This document shows positions 25,953 through 35,166 of a stretch of 37,266 bases of DNA, piece after piece (positions within the stretch are counted from its first letter, which is position 1; each line of letters starts with the position of its first letter). The stretch spans positions 1-37,266 of the forward strand of contig WLDG01000010.1 in the NCBI GenBank assembly GCA_009704945.1, read 5' to 3'. A program made the position numbers and the translations under genes. The notes under the pieces were generated by a model. It searched no databases. It saw nothing but the letters and a program-made list of their open reading frames with translations, and had not been told where the DNA came from. The DNA comes from Actinomycetota bacterium. GTDB lineage: Bacteria > Actinomycetota > Actinomycetes > Actinomycetales > Microbacteriaceae.

Positions 25953-28271
25953 ATGACCAAAAATACAGAACGCATTCTCGACATTGATGTCGCTGAGGAG
26001 ATGCGTCAATCCTTTCTTGAGTACTCCTACTCGGTTATTTACTCCCGAGCCCTGCCCGATGTTCGGGACGGCCTAAAGCCGGTCCAGCGCCGCATCGTCT
26101 ACCAAATGGGTGAAATGGGTCTTCGGCCGGATCGTGGCCATGTGAAGTCTGCTCGTGTCACTGGTGAGGTTATGGGCAAGCTCCATCCGCACGGTGACGG
26201 GGCAATCTATGACGCCCTAGTTCGAATGGCACAAGCCTTTAGTCTTCGGCTGCCATTAATCGATGGTCACGGAAACTTTGGGTCGCTGGATGATGGACCG
26301 GCGGCTGCTCGCTATACGGAAGTTAGGCTCACCGCTGCCGCGATGGCCCTGAATGAATCACTGGATGAAAACACGGTTGACTTCGTTCCAAATTACGATG
26401 CTCAGCTCACAGAACCCGAAGTTTTACCGGCTGCTCTTCCGAATCTATTAGTAAATGGCGCTAGCGGTATTGCTGTGGGAATGGCTACCAACATGCCTCC
26501 TCACAACTTAGGAGAGGTAATCGATGCTCTGCAGCTTTTGCTTCAAAAACCTAAAGCTACGTTGGAGCAGATCATGGAACTCATTCCAGGACCGGATCTT
26601 CCTGGTGGTGGGATTATTTTGCTTGGGGAGGGCATCAGTGATGCTTACCAAAACGGCAGAGGTAGCTTCAAAATGCGGGCAAAAATCTCTGTGGAATCGG
26701 TAGCCCCAAGAAAAAACGGTTTAGTCATCACTGAACTCCCCCTATCAGTTGGGCCAGAGCGAGTAATTGAGAAGATTCGGGATGCTGTCAACAGCAAGAA
26801 GCTGCAAGGGATAAGCAATGTAGTTGATCTGACAGATCGAGAAAATGGATTAAAACTGATCATCGAGCTGAAAAGTGGAGTAGATCCAGACTCCGTAATT
26901 GATGCGCTATATCGCCTTACCCCTTTGGAAGAGAACTTTGGAATCAACAACGTCGCTTTGGTCAAGGGAAGGCCGCAGCAGCTGGGGCTACTAGATCTCC
27001 TAAAGCTCTACCTCGAGCACAGGCTTGAAGTGACGACCAGAAGGTCCAAGACCCGGCTCGAGAAGCGCCAAGCCCGCCTGCACCTCATAGAGGGCCTCCA
27101 GCAGGCAGTTTTGAACATCGACGAGGTGATTGAGGTTATTCGGGCTTCAGACACTGCAGATGAGGCAAAGAAGAAGATGATGAAGGTGTTTGACCTCTCT
27201 GACCTGCAGTCTGAGTACATCCTCGAGCTTAAGCTTCGCAGACTGACCAAGCTCAGCATTCTTGAACTGGAAGCTGAAGCGGACGTGTTGCGCAAGGAAA
27301 TTGAGGAACTTAAGAACATCCTCAGCGATGACAAAGTACTTCGCAAGACAATCTCTAAAGAACTTGCTGAAATTCAGAAGACGCACGCCAACCCTCGACG
27401 CACCGAGCTACTAGATGTGACCGGAGTGGAGTTTGTTAAGAAGCCCAGTGAGGTAAAAGAGATCGAAGATGAGCCAACAGTTGTGACCCTCTCCCCTACG
27501 GGATTGATTGGGAGATCAGAGCAGGCTCAACCAGGAAACTCTTTATCAACCAGTCTTCGCAGAGACATTGGAATTGTTTTGGCTGACGGTAAAGCTGTTC
27601 GAATTCATGTGAGCGATCTCCCTGCTGGTAAACCAATATCTGCTGCAAAATTTGCTGGCACCAAGCAAAGAGTCCTCGGAATTATTGACTGGAGTTCAGA
27701 GTCAACATTCGCGTTAGGCACGGCAAGCGGAGTAGTGAAGCGAATAAACGGCCCACTGCCCGATAAAAATGAGGTCTCACTGATTGGACTGAAAGATAGG
27801 GACCAAATTGTGGGAGTTTGTGATTCAGATGACAAGCAGACGGTCGGTTTCGTGACATCTGCCGGAAACATTTTGCTTTTTGCGGCCGATGCAGTCCGGC
27901 CACAGGGCCTACCTGCCGCTGGGATGGCCGGGATTAATCTCACTGAAGGCAGAGCCATCTATTTCGGTTCAGTTATTGAGTCTGGTCATTTAATAACGGC
28001 CGCGAATAGCTCGCAAGCTTTAGGAAAAACTGATGGTGGATCTGTGAAAAAAACTCCGATGAAGGCTTACCCCAGACAGGGACGAGCTTCCAAGGGCGTC
28101 AGGTGTCACAAGTTCCTGAAGTCTGAGGATCAGTTGTATTTTGCGAAGTTTGTGGCACAAACTCCAACTGTTTTTGATGAATCAGGTAAGGAGGTCCCAG
28201 GTCTAGAGGTTGAAGCCAAGCGTGATGGCACTGGGAAGAAAATCAAATCTTTTGTAGCGGGAGCAAACTAA
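25953..28271 (+). CDS. parC: Type IIA topoisomerase subunit A (topoisomerase IV-like)
   Basis: DNA-cleaving subunit of a second type IIA topoisomerase. 772 residues. The active-site tyrosine is Tyr121 in [10 protein letters not shown]. The quinolone-determining region [12 protein letters not shown] has Gly83 where E. coli GyrA has Ser83. A long coiled-coil region spans about 340-480, then a beta-pinwheel with [11 protein letters not shown] instead of a canonical GyrA box, which favours decatenase over gyrase. The ATG at 25953 has GGAAG close upstream. It converges on parE, overlapping by four bases. A separate gyrBA near dnaA is expected but not in view. Confidence 0.88.
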   Translation: MTKNTERILDIDVAEEMRQSFLEYSYSVIYSRALPDVRDGLKPVQRRIVYQMGEMGLRPDRGHVKSARVTGEVMGKLHPHGDGAIYDALVRMAQAFSLRLPLIDGHGNFGSLDDGPAAARYTEVRLTAAAMALNESLDENTVDFVPNYDAQLTEPEVLPAALPNLLVNGASGIAVGMATNMPPHNLGEVIDALQLLLQKPKATLEQIMELIPGPDLPGGGIILLGEGISDAYQNGRGSFKMRAKISVESVAPRKNGLVITELPLSVGPERVIEKIRDAVNSKKLQGISNVVDLTDRENGLKLIIELKSGVDPDSVIDALYRLTPLEENFGINNVALVKGRPQQLGLLDLLKLYLEHRLEVTTRRSKTRLEKRQARLHLIEGLQQAVLNIDEVIEVIRASDTADEAKKKMMKVFDLSDLQSEYILELKLRRLTKLSILELEAEADVLRKEIEELKNILSDDKVLRKTISKELAEIQKTHANPRRTELLDVTGVEFVKKPSEVKEIEDEPTVVTLSPTGLIGRSEQAQPGNSLSTSLRRDIGIVLADGKAVRIHVSDLPAGKPISAAKFAGTKQRVLGIIDWSSESTFALGTASGVVKRINGPLPDKNEVSLIGLKDRDQIVGVCDSDDKQTVGFVTSAGNILLFAADAVRPQGLPAAGMAGINLTEGRAIYFGSVIESGHLITAANSSQALGKTDGGSVKKTPMKAYPRQGRASKGVRCHKFLKSEDQLYFAKFVAQTPTVFDESGKEVPGLEVEAKRDGTGKKIKSFVAGAN

Positions 28272-30322
28272 GCGTCAATTCGCTCTCGGTCAAATTCCTC
28301 AGCTGAATCAACGATAAAGTCCCTTCTGGGTGCGACTTCATTTCCCATCAAAAGCTCAAATACTTGATCTGCGGCTTCAGCATCCTTCACATTGATCCGA
28401 CGCAACATTCTCTTCTCCGGGTGCATGGTTGTCTCGGCAAGCTGGTCGGCGTCCATCTCTCCCAAGCCTTTGTAGCGCTGGATGGGCTGCTCGTATGGCT
28501 TATTGGACTTATCGAGCTTCTTCAGCAGTTCCGTCAGTTCCTGTTGGGAGTAGGTATAAATAGTTTCTTTGTTCTTTCCAGTGCCAGTTATCACTCGGTG
28601 CAGTGGCGGAACAGCCGCAAACACTCTCCCTGCCTCGACTAATGGCCTCATGTAACGGAAGAAAAGAGTAAGTAGCAGCGTGCGAATGTGTGCCCCGTCA
28701 ACGTCAGCATCGCTCATTAAGATGATTTTTTCATAGCGAGCTGCCTCTAGTTCAAAGGTTCTACCTGATCCGGCACCCAACACCTGAATAATCGAGGCAC
28801 ATTCCGCGTTTGAAAGCATGTCCGAAATGGATGCTTTCTGGACGTTGAGAATCTTTCCACGAATCGGAAGCAGCGCTTGGAAAGCACTATCTCGTGCCAG
28901 CTTGGCTGTTCCAAGCGCGCTGTCTCCCTCGACTATGAACAGCTCAGAGCCTTCGGTTCCACTTGCTCGACAATCAACCAACTTGGCGGGCAACGTTGAA
29001 CTCTCAAGAGCATTCTTTCGTCGTTGAGTGTCCTTAACATCTCTGGCGCTGATTCGAGCCTTAGCTTCGCTGACAACTCTTTCAAGAAGTTTTTCAGCCT
29101 CAGCCTTGGTTCCGCGGATTTTGCCTGAGAGCAATTGATCTAAATACTTGGTGACTGCGTTTGTGACAATTCCCTTGATAGCGGGAGTCCCCAGGGTCTC
29201 TTTGGTTTGCCCTTCAAATTGTGGTTCAGGGAAACTCACTGATATTGCAGCGGTCAAGCCAGTCAGTATGTCGTCTTTATCCAGCTTTAGGCCGGTGGCT
29301 TTAAGCCTTCTCGCATTTGCTTCAATGGCCGATCTAAATGACTTCAGGATTCCCTGCTCAAAACCAGCAAGGTGAGAGCCGCCTTTAGAAGTAGAGATTA
29401 TGTTCACGAAACTTCTAATGTCGGTTTCGTAACCAACTCCCCAACGCATAGCAACCTCGACCTTGCAGGTTCGCTCGACTTCCCGTGGCTCCATAGAGCC
29501 TGTTTTCGGGTCTAGCACTGGCACAGTTTCAGTAAAGACATCCGATGTGGATATTCTCTTTACTGGAATTAGTTCGGCATCTTTAGCGATGAAGTTAACG
29601 AATTCCGCCAATCCACCTTCAAAAGAGAACTCAATCTTTTTGCCCTTGCCGTCTTTGGCGCTGAGAGTAAGTCCGGGAACTAGAAATGCGGTCTGCCTCA
29701 GTCTGGCCTCTAGGTCAGGCAGTGACAGCTTTGCACTGGAATCAAAAATTTGTCGATCGGGCCAAAATCTAACCCTGGTACCCGTAACTTTCTTAGCGGT
29801 TTTACCTACTAATTTGAGTTCACTCTTTTTTACGAAGGGCTTGAATTTCGCATCAGGACCAGGACCATCAAAAATGCCTGGTTCGCCCTTCTTAAAGGAC
29901 ATTGCGTAGGTTTTTCCGCCTCTATCGACTTCAACGTCCAATCGAGCACTAAGAGCGTTAACGACAGACGCACCCACGCCATGGAGACCACCGGAAGATC
30001 CATAGGATCCCCCGCCGAACTTGCCGCCAGCATGCAGCTTGGTGAAGACAACCTCAACACCGGTTAGACCCGTCTTAGGCTCGATGTCTACCGGCACACC
30101 TCGACCAAAATCGATGATTTCCACAGACCCATCGGTATGTAACTCAACATCAATTTGATCTCCATGCCCAGCCAAGGCTTCATCAACAGCGTTGTCGATG
30201 ATTTCCCAGACGCAATGCATAAGTCCGCGCGTATCGGTAGATCCGATATACATTCCAGGACGTTTGCGAACGGCCTCCAGTCCTTCAAGGACAGAAAGGT
30301 GCCGGGCAGAGTAGCTTTCCAC
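28268..30322 (-). CDS. parE: Type IIA topoisomerase subunit B (topoisomerase IV-like)
   Basis: ATPase subunit partnering the ParC-like protein. 684 residues. GHKL ATP site: [13 protein letters not shown] (about 40-52), [28 protein letters not shown] domain: FIVEGDSA and [16 protein letters not shown]. Tail: [11 protein letters not shown]. The start is GTG at 30322 with TATTGT six bases before it and no Shine-Dalgarno, so the mRNA may be leaderless. The two subunits are encoded tail to tail rather than in one operon. Separation from GyrB rests on context and the type of the A subunit. Confidence 0.88.
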   Translation of the reverse strand: MESYSARHLSVLEGLEAVRKRPGMYIGSTDTRGLMHCVWEIIDNAVDEALAGHGDQIDVELHTDGSVEIIDFGRGVPVDIEPKTGLTGVEVVFTKLHAGGKFGGGSYGSSGGLHGVGASVVNALSARLDVEVDRGGKTYAMSFKKGEPGIFDGPGPDAKFKPFVKKSELKLVGKTAKKVTGTRVRFWPDRQIFDSSAKLSLPDLEARLRQTAFLVPGLTLSAKDGKGKKIEFSFEGGLAEFVNFIAKDAELIPVKRISTSDVFTETVPVLDPKTGSMEPREVERTCKVEVAMRWGVGYETDIRSFVNIISTSKGGSHLAGFEQGILKSFRSAIEANARRLKATGLKLDKDDILTGLTAAISVSFPEPQFEGQTKETLGTPAIKGIVTNAVTKYLDQLLSGKIRGTKAEAEKLLERVVSEAKARISARDVKDTQRRKNALESSTLPAKLVDCRASGTEGSELFIVEGDSALGTAKLARDSAFQALLPIRGKILNVQKASISDMLSNAECASIIQVLGAGSGRTFELEAARYEKIILMSDADVDGAHIRTLLLTLFFRYMRPLVEAGRVFAAVPPLHRVITGTGKNKETIYTYSQQELTELLKKLDKSNKPYEQPIQRYKGLGEMDADQLAETTMHPEKRMLRRINVKDAEAADQVFELLMGNEVAPRRDFIVDSAEEFDRERIDA

Positions 30323-30328
30323 GCCGAA

Positions 30329-30334
30329 ACAATA
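30329..30334 (-). promoter_or_regulatory. Leaderless -10 of parE
   Basis: On the minus strand TATTGT ends six bases before the parE GTG. There is no ribosome site in the gap, and the -35 region is weak. Confidence 0.4.
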
Positions 30335-30418
30335 GGCGATTTAGAGCTGGATATCGTTCTGCCACTTCGCGAATAGCGAAACAGCCCGTTTTACGAAATA
30401 ACTGTCGGGGCGGACGGT

Positions 30419-30424
30419 TATATT
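30419..30424 (+). promoter_or_regulatory. Leaderless -10 of the DUF7455-like gene
   Basis: TATATT ends seven bases before ATG at 30432, and no Shine-Dalgarno is present. Transcription would start at or next to the ATG. Confidence 0.45.
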
Positions 30425-30431
30425 CATAACC

Positions 30432-30635
30432 ATGGAAACTAGCTCTCTGCCAACGCTTACTGCCTCTGATCGCTGCGACATCTGTGGAGCGCAGGCTTTC
30501 ATCAGAGTCAAGCTTGAGAATGGCGAACTTATGTTTTGTGGCCACCATGGCAACGCAAACAAAGAGAAGCTTGAACCAATCATGATTGACTGGCACGACC
30601 AAACCAGTGCAATCAACCGTTCTGTGACCGAATAG
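30432..30635 (+). CDS. Small zinc-binding protein (DUF7455 type)
   Basis: 67-residue actinobacterial protein with a CDIC pair (about 16-19) and CGHH (about 36-39), a likely single zinc site. The middle resembles a short zinc ribbon: RCDICGAQAFIRVKLENGEL then MFCGHH. Its function is unknown; relatives are commonly found next to sigA and the topoisomerase genes, as here. The ATG at 30432 appears leaderless. The last 23 nt overlap the convergent gatD-like gene. Confidence 0.82.
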   Translation: METSSLPTLTASDRCDICGAQAFIRVKLENGELMFCGHHGNANKEKLEPIMIDWHDQTSAINRSVTE

Positions 30636-31155
30636 TCTCTATTAATTCAATAACCGTTTTTGGCAGGTTTAACTTGCCGCTCAGACCAGTAATGATCCTC
30701 TCCAGGAGCTCAGGGTTCTTAATCAGAACTGGACCAAACAGGCTGGTTGCCACAAATGCATCCTTTACAAAGCAAGCGGGTAACGTTTTGTCACTATTTC
30801 TATAGCCGAAGTAGCCATCCTGAGTAGTTACAAACTTGCTTTCTCTAGTCTGCTGGCGATATTGCAGACCCAAAGTTTCGGCAAAGAATTCATAAGCCGA
30901 ACCCACCAGCAAGGTTGGTAAACCTTGTTTGTAACGAGCTGCGATGGGCTTATGGAGCTTCCCCAGTTGTTTCGAATACTCTTCCATCACCGCTTTTGAG
31001 GCATCACCAATAAGTACAAAGTCTGCATCTTCAATGGTGACAGATTCCTTAAATCTAATTCCTTGCTCAGTAAGCAGAAATTCAACTACCTCAAGATTTC
31101 CTTGGTCGCCATTATTGTTGAAGTAATAAGGCTCAAAGCTAAACAATTTGATCAT
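30613..31155 (-). CDS. gatD: GatD-like amidotransferase subunit lacking catalytic Cys and His
   Basis: GatD normally hydrolyses glutamine so that MurT can amidate D-Glu of lipid II. Here the 180-residue protein keeps family landmarks: FEPYYFNNNGDQGN at the N-terminus (like NIYGDRGN), a strand before the nucleophile elbow, and LFGPVLIKNPELL (like YLHGPLLPKNPEL). The elbow, however, reads LLVGSAYEFF, with Gly85 in place of the nucleophilic Cys, and the catalytic His is Phe140. The only Cys (128) and only His (68) are elsewhere. It is also shorter than typical GatD (about 240). The frame is intact and its ATG overlaps the murT stop by four bases, so it looks selected, not decayed. Glutaminase activity is not expected. 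Confidence 0.8.
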   Translation of the reverse strand: MIKLFSFEPYYFNNNGDQGNLEVVEFLLTEQGIRFKESVTIEDADFVLIGDASKAVMEEYSKQLGKLHKPIAARYKQGLPTLLVGSAYEFFAETLGLQYRQQTRESKFVTTQDGYFGYRNSDKTLPACFVKDAFVATSLFGPVLIKNPELLERIITGLSGKLNLPKTVIELIETIRSQNG

Positions 31156-32354
31156 TTTGCCAGCCCTAGATGTCGACGGGTTCTGCGCATAGCATCTGCA
31201 CTGAAGAGAATTGTCGGCTTGGCTCCTGGCAGGGTTAGGAAGTAATCAGCCGCCTCAGAAGGGTCGGAAATGACTTTTACTACTTTGACCCCAGCAAAAT
31301 GCAGGCGAAGAGCTAAATCAGCAGCGTTGTAACCTGCAACTACATCCACTTTCTTTAGCTGAGAAAAATCAACAGTCCAAAGCCAACTGGGGTCATGAAT
31401 GTCCCTGCCGGCCATCAGCATTAGAGGCTTTTCGTTTCCCTTCAGCTCCCCAAGATTCAACTGGAAGCTGGTGGGGTTCTGGACGAGTCGAAGATTCACC
31501 TGCTTGCCAGAAATCTCTACTTTCTCATTTCTCGCAAAAACTCTTTGCTTGGATAGCAGAGTCTTGGAAACAATTTCAGTCTTTAGATCCAAGAGTTGAG
31601 ACGCGGCAGCCAGCGCTAAGGCATCATTCAGCGCATGCTGTGCGGTTGACGCGCTGCTAGCCAACTTCTGTTTACCTAATTTGAGGACAAATCCCTCAGA
31701 CCTAGAGACTTCAATTAGTTTTGCAAACTCAACTGGCTTTTTGAAATTGAATGCATACCTTGGAGCATCTTTGCTTCGCTTGAGACCAGAAGATAGTCCA
31801 ACTGCAATGGGCTTTGCCCGAAAAGGAAGTTGATTTAGGTTCGGGTCATCTGCGTTGATCACGGCAACTGGCACTGAGCTTGCCGCCTTCGCTAGCCGCT
31901 CAATGACATTAGCGGGATCGACAAATCGATCTAGCTGATCACTGAGAACATTGGTAAGCACTACTAGCTTTGGCTCCAGCTCAAGCAGCGGCGCAATGTG
32001 GCCCTCGTCTACTTCCAAGACAGCGATATCGTCATGCAACTTACCCGCAAGGTCACATTTGGCTAAGACGGCGGAAAGTAATCCCTGTTGAATGTTTGCA
32101 GTCGATGAATTGCTAAAAACCCGCAATCCGTGCTCTTTGAGAAGAGTTACCAGGGTGTGAGTGGTGGAGGACTTGCCAGCGCTACCGCTGACAATGACAA
32201 ACCCCAACGGAAGTGAACTGATTGTGTCCGAGAGAAAATCTGGAGCAAGTTTTGAAACTAACAGACCAGGAAACGCCGACCCCCCACCCCGCCGGACTCT
32301 GCGAAGCAAAAACCGAACGGTCTTTCCCACCGCGACGGCAAGGGAGTAACTCAT
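31152..32354 (-). CDS. murT: MurT-like Mur ligase without the zinc ribbon
   Basis: MurT is the ATP-dependent ligase half of the MurT/GatD complex acting on lipid II. The 400 residues contain GGGSAFPGLL near the N-terminus, P-loop SGSAGKSSTT (56-65), AVLEVDEGHIAPLL, NVLSDQLDRF, NADDPNLN, and the C-terminal DUF1727 part with VQNPTSF and DPSWLW (321-326). Between NADDP and AQHALNDALALAAA, where MurT proteins usually carry two cysteine pairs, there is no cysteine; the only Cys is at 100. The start ATG follows the sigA stop directly. Ligase chemistry is likely kept; the amino donor is unclear. Confidence 0.83.
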   Translation of the reverse strand: MSYSLAVAVGKTVRFLLRRVRRGGGSAFPGLLVSKLAPDFLSDTISSLPLGFVIVSGSAGKSSTTHTLVTLLKEHGLRVFSNSSTANIQQGLLSAVLAKCDLAGKLHDDIAVLEVDEGHIAPLLELEPKLVVLTNVLSDQLDRFVDPANVIERLAKAASSVPVAVINADDPNLNQLPFRAKPIAVGLSSGLKRSKDAPRYAFNFKKPVEFAKLIEVSRSEGFVLKLGKQKLASSASTAQHALNDALALAAASQLLDLKTEIVSKTLLSKQRVFARNEKVEISGKQVNLRLVQNPTSFQLNLGELKGNEKPLMLMAGRDIHDPSWLWTVDFSQLKKVDVVAGYNAADLALRLHFAGVKVVKVISDPSEAADYFLTLPGAKPTILFSADAMRRTRRHLGLAK

Positions 32355-34133
32355 TTAGCCATCCAAGTAGTCTCTGAGGAGCTGCGACCTCGAAGGGTGG
32401 CGTAGCTTTGACATTGTTTTGGATTCAATTTGACGGATGCGCTCTCGAGTGACGCCGAATTTCTCACCAATCTGGTCAAGAGTCATCTGAACACCATCGC
32501 CCAGTCCAAATCGGGACCGAATAACTCCCGCTTCACGTGGGTGAAGACTGTCAAGCACTCTTTCTAGCTCCTGCTGCAACATTGAGAATCCGACCGCATC
32601 GGCAGGAACAACTGCCTCAGTGTCCTCAATTAGGTCGCCAAATTCACTATCGCCATCTTCCCCAAGTGGAGTAGAGAGTGAAATTGGCTCACGGCCATAT
32701 TTTTGAACCTCAACTACCTTTTCCGGAGTCATGTCCAACTCGGCAGCTAACTCTTCAGGAGTAGGCTCTCGACCCAGGTCCTGCAGAAGTTGTCTCTGCA
32801 CACGCGCCAATTTGTTAATTACTTCGACCATGTGAACTGGGATGCGAATAGTTCGTGCTTGGTCAGCCATGGCACGAGTAATTGCCTGACGGATCCACCA
32901 GGTTGCATAGGTTGAGAACTTGTAGCCCTTGGTGTAATCAAACTTTTCAACGGCTCGGATAAGGCCTAGGTTTCCTTCTTGAATCAAGTCAAGGAACTGC
33001 ATCCCACGTCCGGTGTAACGCTTCGCTAATGAAACAACCAGACGCAGGTTGGCCTCGAGCAGGTGACTCTTAGCGCGTTGACCGTCCTTCACAACCCAAT
33101 TGAGATCTCGACGTTCTGCCGGAGCAAGCTTCTTTGCGGTGGCTAGCTTCTCTTCGGCAAACAAACCGGCTTCAATTCTTTTAGCTAGCTCTACTTCGAG
33201 TTCGGCATTTAGAAGCGCGACCTTACCTATCTGCTTCAGATAGTCCTTGACCGGATCAGCAGTAGCACCGCTAATCGTGAGATTTTGAACTGGAATGTCA
33301 TCGTCATCATCGCTGATAACGATTAGATCGGAAGGTAGCTGGGCTTTGCGATTTTCTGTTTCATCGTCTTCGTCAACCGTTAGATCAACAGCTTCCTGAG
33401 CCTCCGCAACTATTTCCTCAACAGTTGTTAGGTCCTCGTCCGCATCAATCTCTTCGACATCATCTTCATCGAGTTCAGAATCGGCTACTTTGCCAGATTT
33501 GGCTTTGGCCTTTAGGCCCTTTTGCTTTTCGGGTACTGCGGCACTTTTTTTGACAGGCAAAGATTTAGACTTGGAATTCTTAGCGGATTCCTTAGATTTT
33601 TTATCAGCAGCTTTAGATGTACTTGCCTTGGTCGGCTTCGAAGTCGGCTTACTGGGTTTGGATTTAGTTGCATTGGTAGCCGGCTTCGATTCAATTTTGG
33701 AAGCTGCCTTTTTAGCAGTCTTGGCAGTCGGTTTTTCGATCTGTTTGCTTGAGGTTTTCTTGACCGGTTTGACCGGAGATTTCTCAGCTTTACTTGACTT
33801 TGCCGTTGGCTTCTTCAGCACAGGCTTGGTTGGTTGAACCTTGCTTACCTTTGTGACAACTTTTTTTGATGTCTCGGTCTTCGCAACCTTTGCTTCTTTT
33901 GCGGGCTTTGCAGAAACCTGTTTTTCTAGATTCTTTTTGGTCTTGACGGCTTTAGTCTCAACAAGCTTTTTATTCGAAGCAGTAGAAGAAATCTGCTTGG
34001 TAGTAATTGTCCTTGCTGCCTTTACGGTAGGTTTCGTCGCGGCCTTGACTGACGCTGGCTTGGCCTTAGTTTTTTCCAGCACTGGTTTTGCTGGTTTAGC
34101 GGATGCGATGATTTCCTCTTCCGGGCAGTACAT
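32355..34133 (-). CDS. sigA: Principal RNA polymerase sigma factor SigA (RpoD/HrdB)
   Basis: Housekeeping sigma factor. 592 residues: a basic Lys/Ala/Pro/Thr-rich tail (about 10-217), an acidic stretch (about 218-280, with SDDDDD), region 1.2 from about 291 ([13 protein letters not shown]), region 2 with [16 protein letters not shown] and [17 protein letters not shown], region 3, and region 4 with the helix-turn-helix [13 protein letters not shown]. The ATG at 34133 has GGG close upstream. An extended -10 lies about 50 nt upstream, and two ACCTGAAA repeats fall in the leader. murT begins immediately after the stop, so sigma factor and cell-wall genes share a transcript. Confidence 0.96.
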   Translation of the reverse strand: MYCPEEEIIASAKPAKPVLEKTKAKPASVKAATKPTVKAARTITTKQISSTASNKKLVETKAVKTKKNLEKQVSAKPAKEAKVAKTETSKKVVTKVSKVQPTKPVLKKPTAKSSKAEKSPVKPVKKTSSKQIEKPTAKTAKKAASKIESKPATNATKSKPSKPTSKPTKASTSKAADKKSKESAKNSKSKSLPVKKSAAVPEKQKGLKAKAKSGKVADSELDEDDVEEIDADEDLTTVEEIVAEAQEAVDLTVDEDDETENRKAQLPSDLIVISDDDDDIPVQNLTISGATADPVKDYLKQIGKVALLNAELEVELAKRIEAGLFAEEKLATAKKLAPAERRDLNWVVKDGQRAKSHLLEANLRLVVSLAKRYTGRGMQFLDLIQEGNLGLIRAVEKFDYTKGYKFSTYATWWIRQAITRAMADQARTIRIPVHMVEVINKLARVQRQLLQDLGREPTPEELAAELDMTPEKVVEVQKYGREPISLSTPLGEDGDSEFGDLIEDTEAVVPADAVGFSMLQQELERVLDSLHPREAGVIRSRFGLGDGVQMTLDQIGEKFGVTRERIRQIESKTMSKLRHPSRSQLLRDYLDG

Positions 34134-34148
34134 AAACCCTTGTCAAGT

Positions 34149-34168
34149 ACCTGAAACAGGACCTGAAA
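34149..34168 (+). repeat. Tandem ACCTGAAA direct repeat in the sigA leader
   Basis: ACCTGAAA occurs at 34149-34156 and 34161-34168, a 12-nt period just over one helical turn. It lies between the predicted sigA promoter and the start codon. It could be an operator or RNA-level element; no regulator is known to me. Confidence 0.4.
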
Positions 34169-34183
34169 GGGTTGTGTGGGGTA

Positions 34184-34193
34184 ATTATGCCAC
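34184..34193 (-). promoter_or_regulatory. Extended -10 promoter of sigA
   Basis: The minus strand reads GTGGCATAAT, identical over ten bases to the tRNA-cluster promoter. A start about 7 nt downstream would give a leader of about 44 nt. The -35 is poor. Confidence 0.5.
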
Positions 34194-34236
34194 TTAAATG
34201 GCCTATTCCCTAGCTAGAAGGCGGAAAAGGCTAGCT

Positions 34237-35145
34237 TTATTCCTTGTCTCCATCGAAGTTGCGGCGCAATGTGGCCAAATACTTCTCTAATTCATCTGCC
34301 AGTTGATCGGCAGAAGGCGGTTGAGCAGTTGGCTTGCCGAGTGGGGCTCTGGCTGGGGCTGTCTCGCCAGAGGCATATCCCTGTTCCAAAGTAGCAATCA
34401 GTTTCTGCAGCTCCTGGTTATCTTGCATCTGGTTATTGACCTTCTTATCGAAGGCATTAGCTCTCTCGCGAACCTCATCAGACGGGAAAACCAGCCCAGT
34501 TGCAGCAGTAATGAGCTCAAGACCAGATAGGGCGGCTTTTGGAACCTCATTGTCGGCGAGGTAGTGAGGAACCAGCAAAACAAAGCCTGCTACGTCAAGT
34601 CCAACTTCAACGAGTCGATACTCCAGAAGATGAACAATGTTTCCTGGCACCTGGGTTTGCGGCTTCCACTCAGAAAACCTCTCGATCATGTCCTTGCGAT
34701 TTCCGCTCACGGTAACGCCGGTTGCTCTGGTGTGGGGAATTGGGAATGGGATGGCGTGGACCCAGGTAAAGGATGAGATTTGAAAACGCTCAGCTATCTC
34801 GACCACCGAGCGAGAAAAGGCTTCCCACTTCATGTCTGGTTCATATCCCTCAAGCAGCAAGAACGATTGATCGGCTTCGTCTTTCATTAGATAAATGGCC
34901 AGGCTTGCTGGTTCATACGAGTCGATGTGATCTTTCTCAAAGTAAAGAACTGGTCTGCGTGAGCGATAATCCAGAAGTGAATCATTGTCGAACCTGATCA
35001 ACACCTGATTGTCTAAATTGGCGAAGAAGTGCTCCGAGAGCTGCTGAACAGTTGAGCCAGAGTCACTGAAACCCGTAAGTAGGCAGATCATGGGAAGACC
35101 TGAAATCTCTGCAGACAGCTCATATTCACGGTATAGCTCGCTCAT
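34237..35145 (-). CDS. PAC2 family protein
   Basis: PAC2-domain protein related to archaeal/eukaryotic proteasome-assembly chaperones; common in actinobacteria, role poorly known. 302 residues: the PAC2 core begins MICLLTGFSDSGSTVQQL and includes WVHAIPFPIPHTRATGVT; a predicted helical C-terminal tail (about 225-300) follows. The ATG at 35145 has TAGTAT six bases upstream. It is divergent from pepA across 35 nt. No proteasome genes are in the window. Confidence 0.85.
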   Translation of the reverse strand: MSELYREYELSAEISGLPMICLLTGFSDSGSTVQQLSEHFFANLDNQVLIRFDNDSLLDYRSRRPVLYFEKDHIDSYEPASLAIYLMKDEADQSFLLLEGYEPDMKWEAFSRSVVEIAERFQISSFTWVHAIPFPIPHTRATGVTVSGNRKDMIERFSEWKPQTQVPGNIVHLLEYRLVEVGLDVAGFVLLVPHYLADNEVPKAALSGLELITAATGLVFPSDEVRERANAFDKKVNNQMQDNQELQKLIATLEQGYASGETAPARAPLGKPTAQPPSADQLADELEKYLATLRRNFDGDKE

Positions 35146-35151
35146 GTTTCG

Positions 35152-35157
35152 ATACTA
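35152..35157 (-). promoter_or_regulatory. Leaderless -10 of the PAC2 gene
   Basis: On the minus strand TAGTAT ends six bases before the ATG at 35145. No ribosome site. Confidence 0.4.
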
Positions 35158-35166
35158 ACCCACCTC

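Noticed and set aside
30613-31155. Treating the GatD-like gene as a decaying pseudogene
   Set aside because: The frame is intact over 180 codons, family landmarks on both sides of the lost residues are conserved, and the start overlaps murT. This fits a retained, altered protein better than decay.
34140-34146. TTGACA on the minus strand just before the sigA ATG, resembling a -35 box
   Set aside because: No -10 lies at a suitable distance downstream, and it would place transcription inside the coding region.
33490-34197. Long plus-strand open frames opposite sigA (115-118 codons)
   Set aside because: They are Phe/Leu-rich mirror images of the Lys-rich SigA tail, with no ribosome site or family resemblance. 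Open only because of the biased composition.
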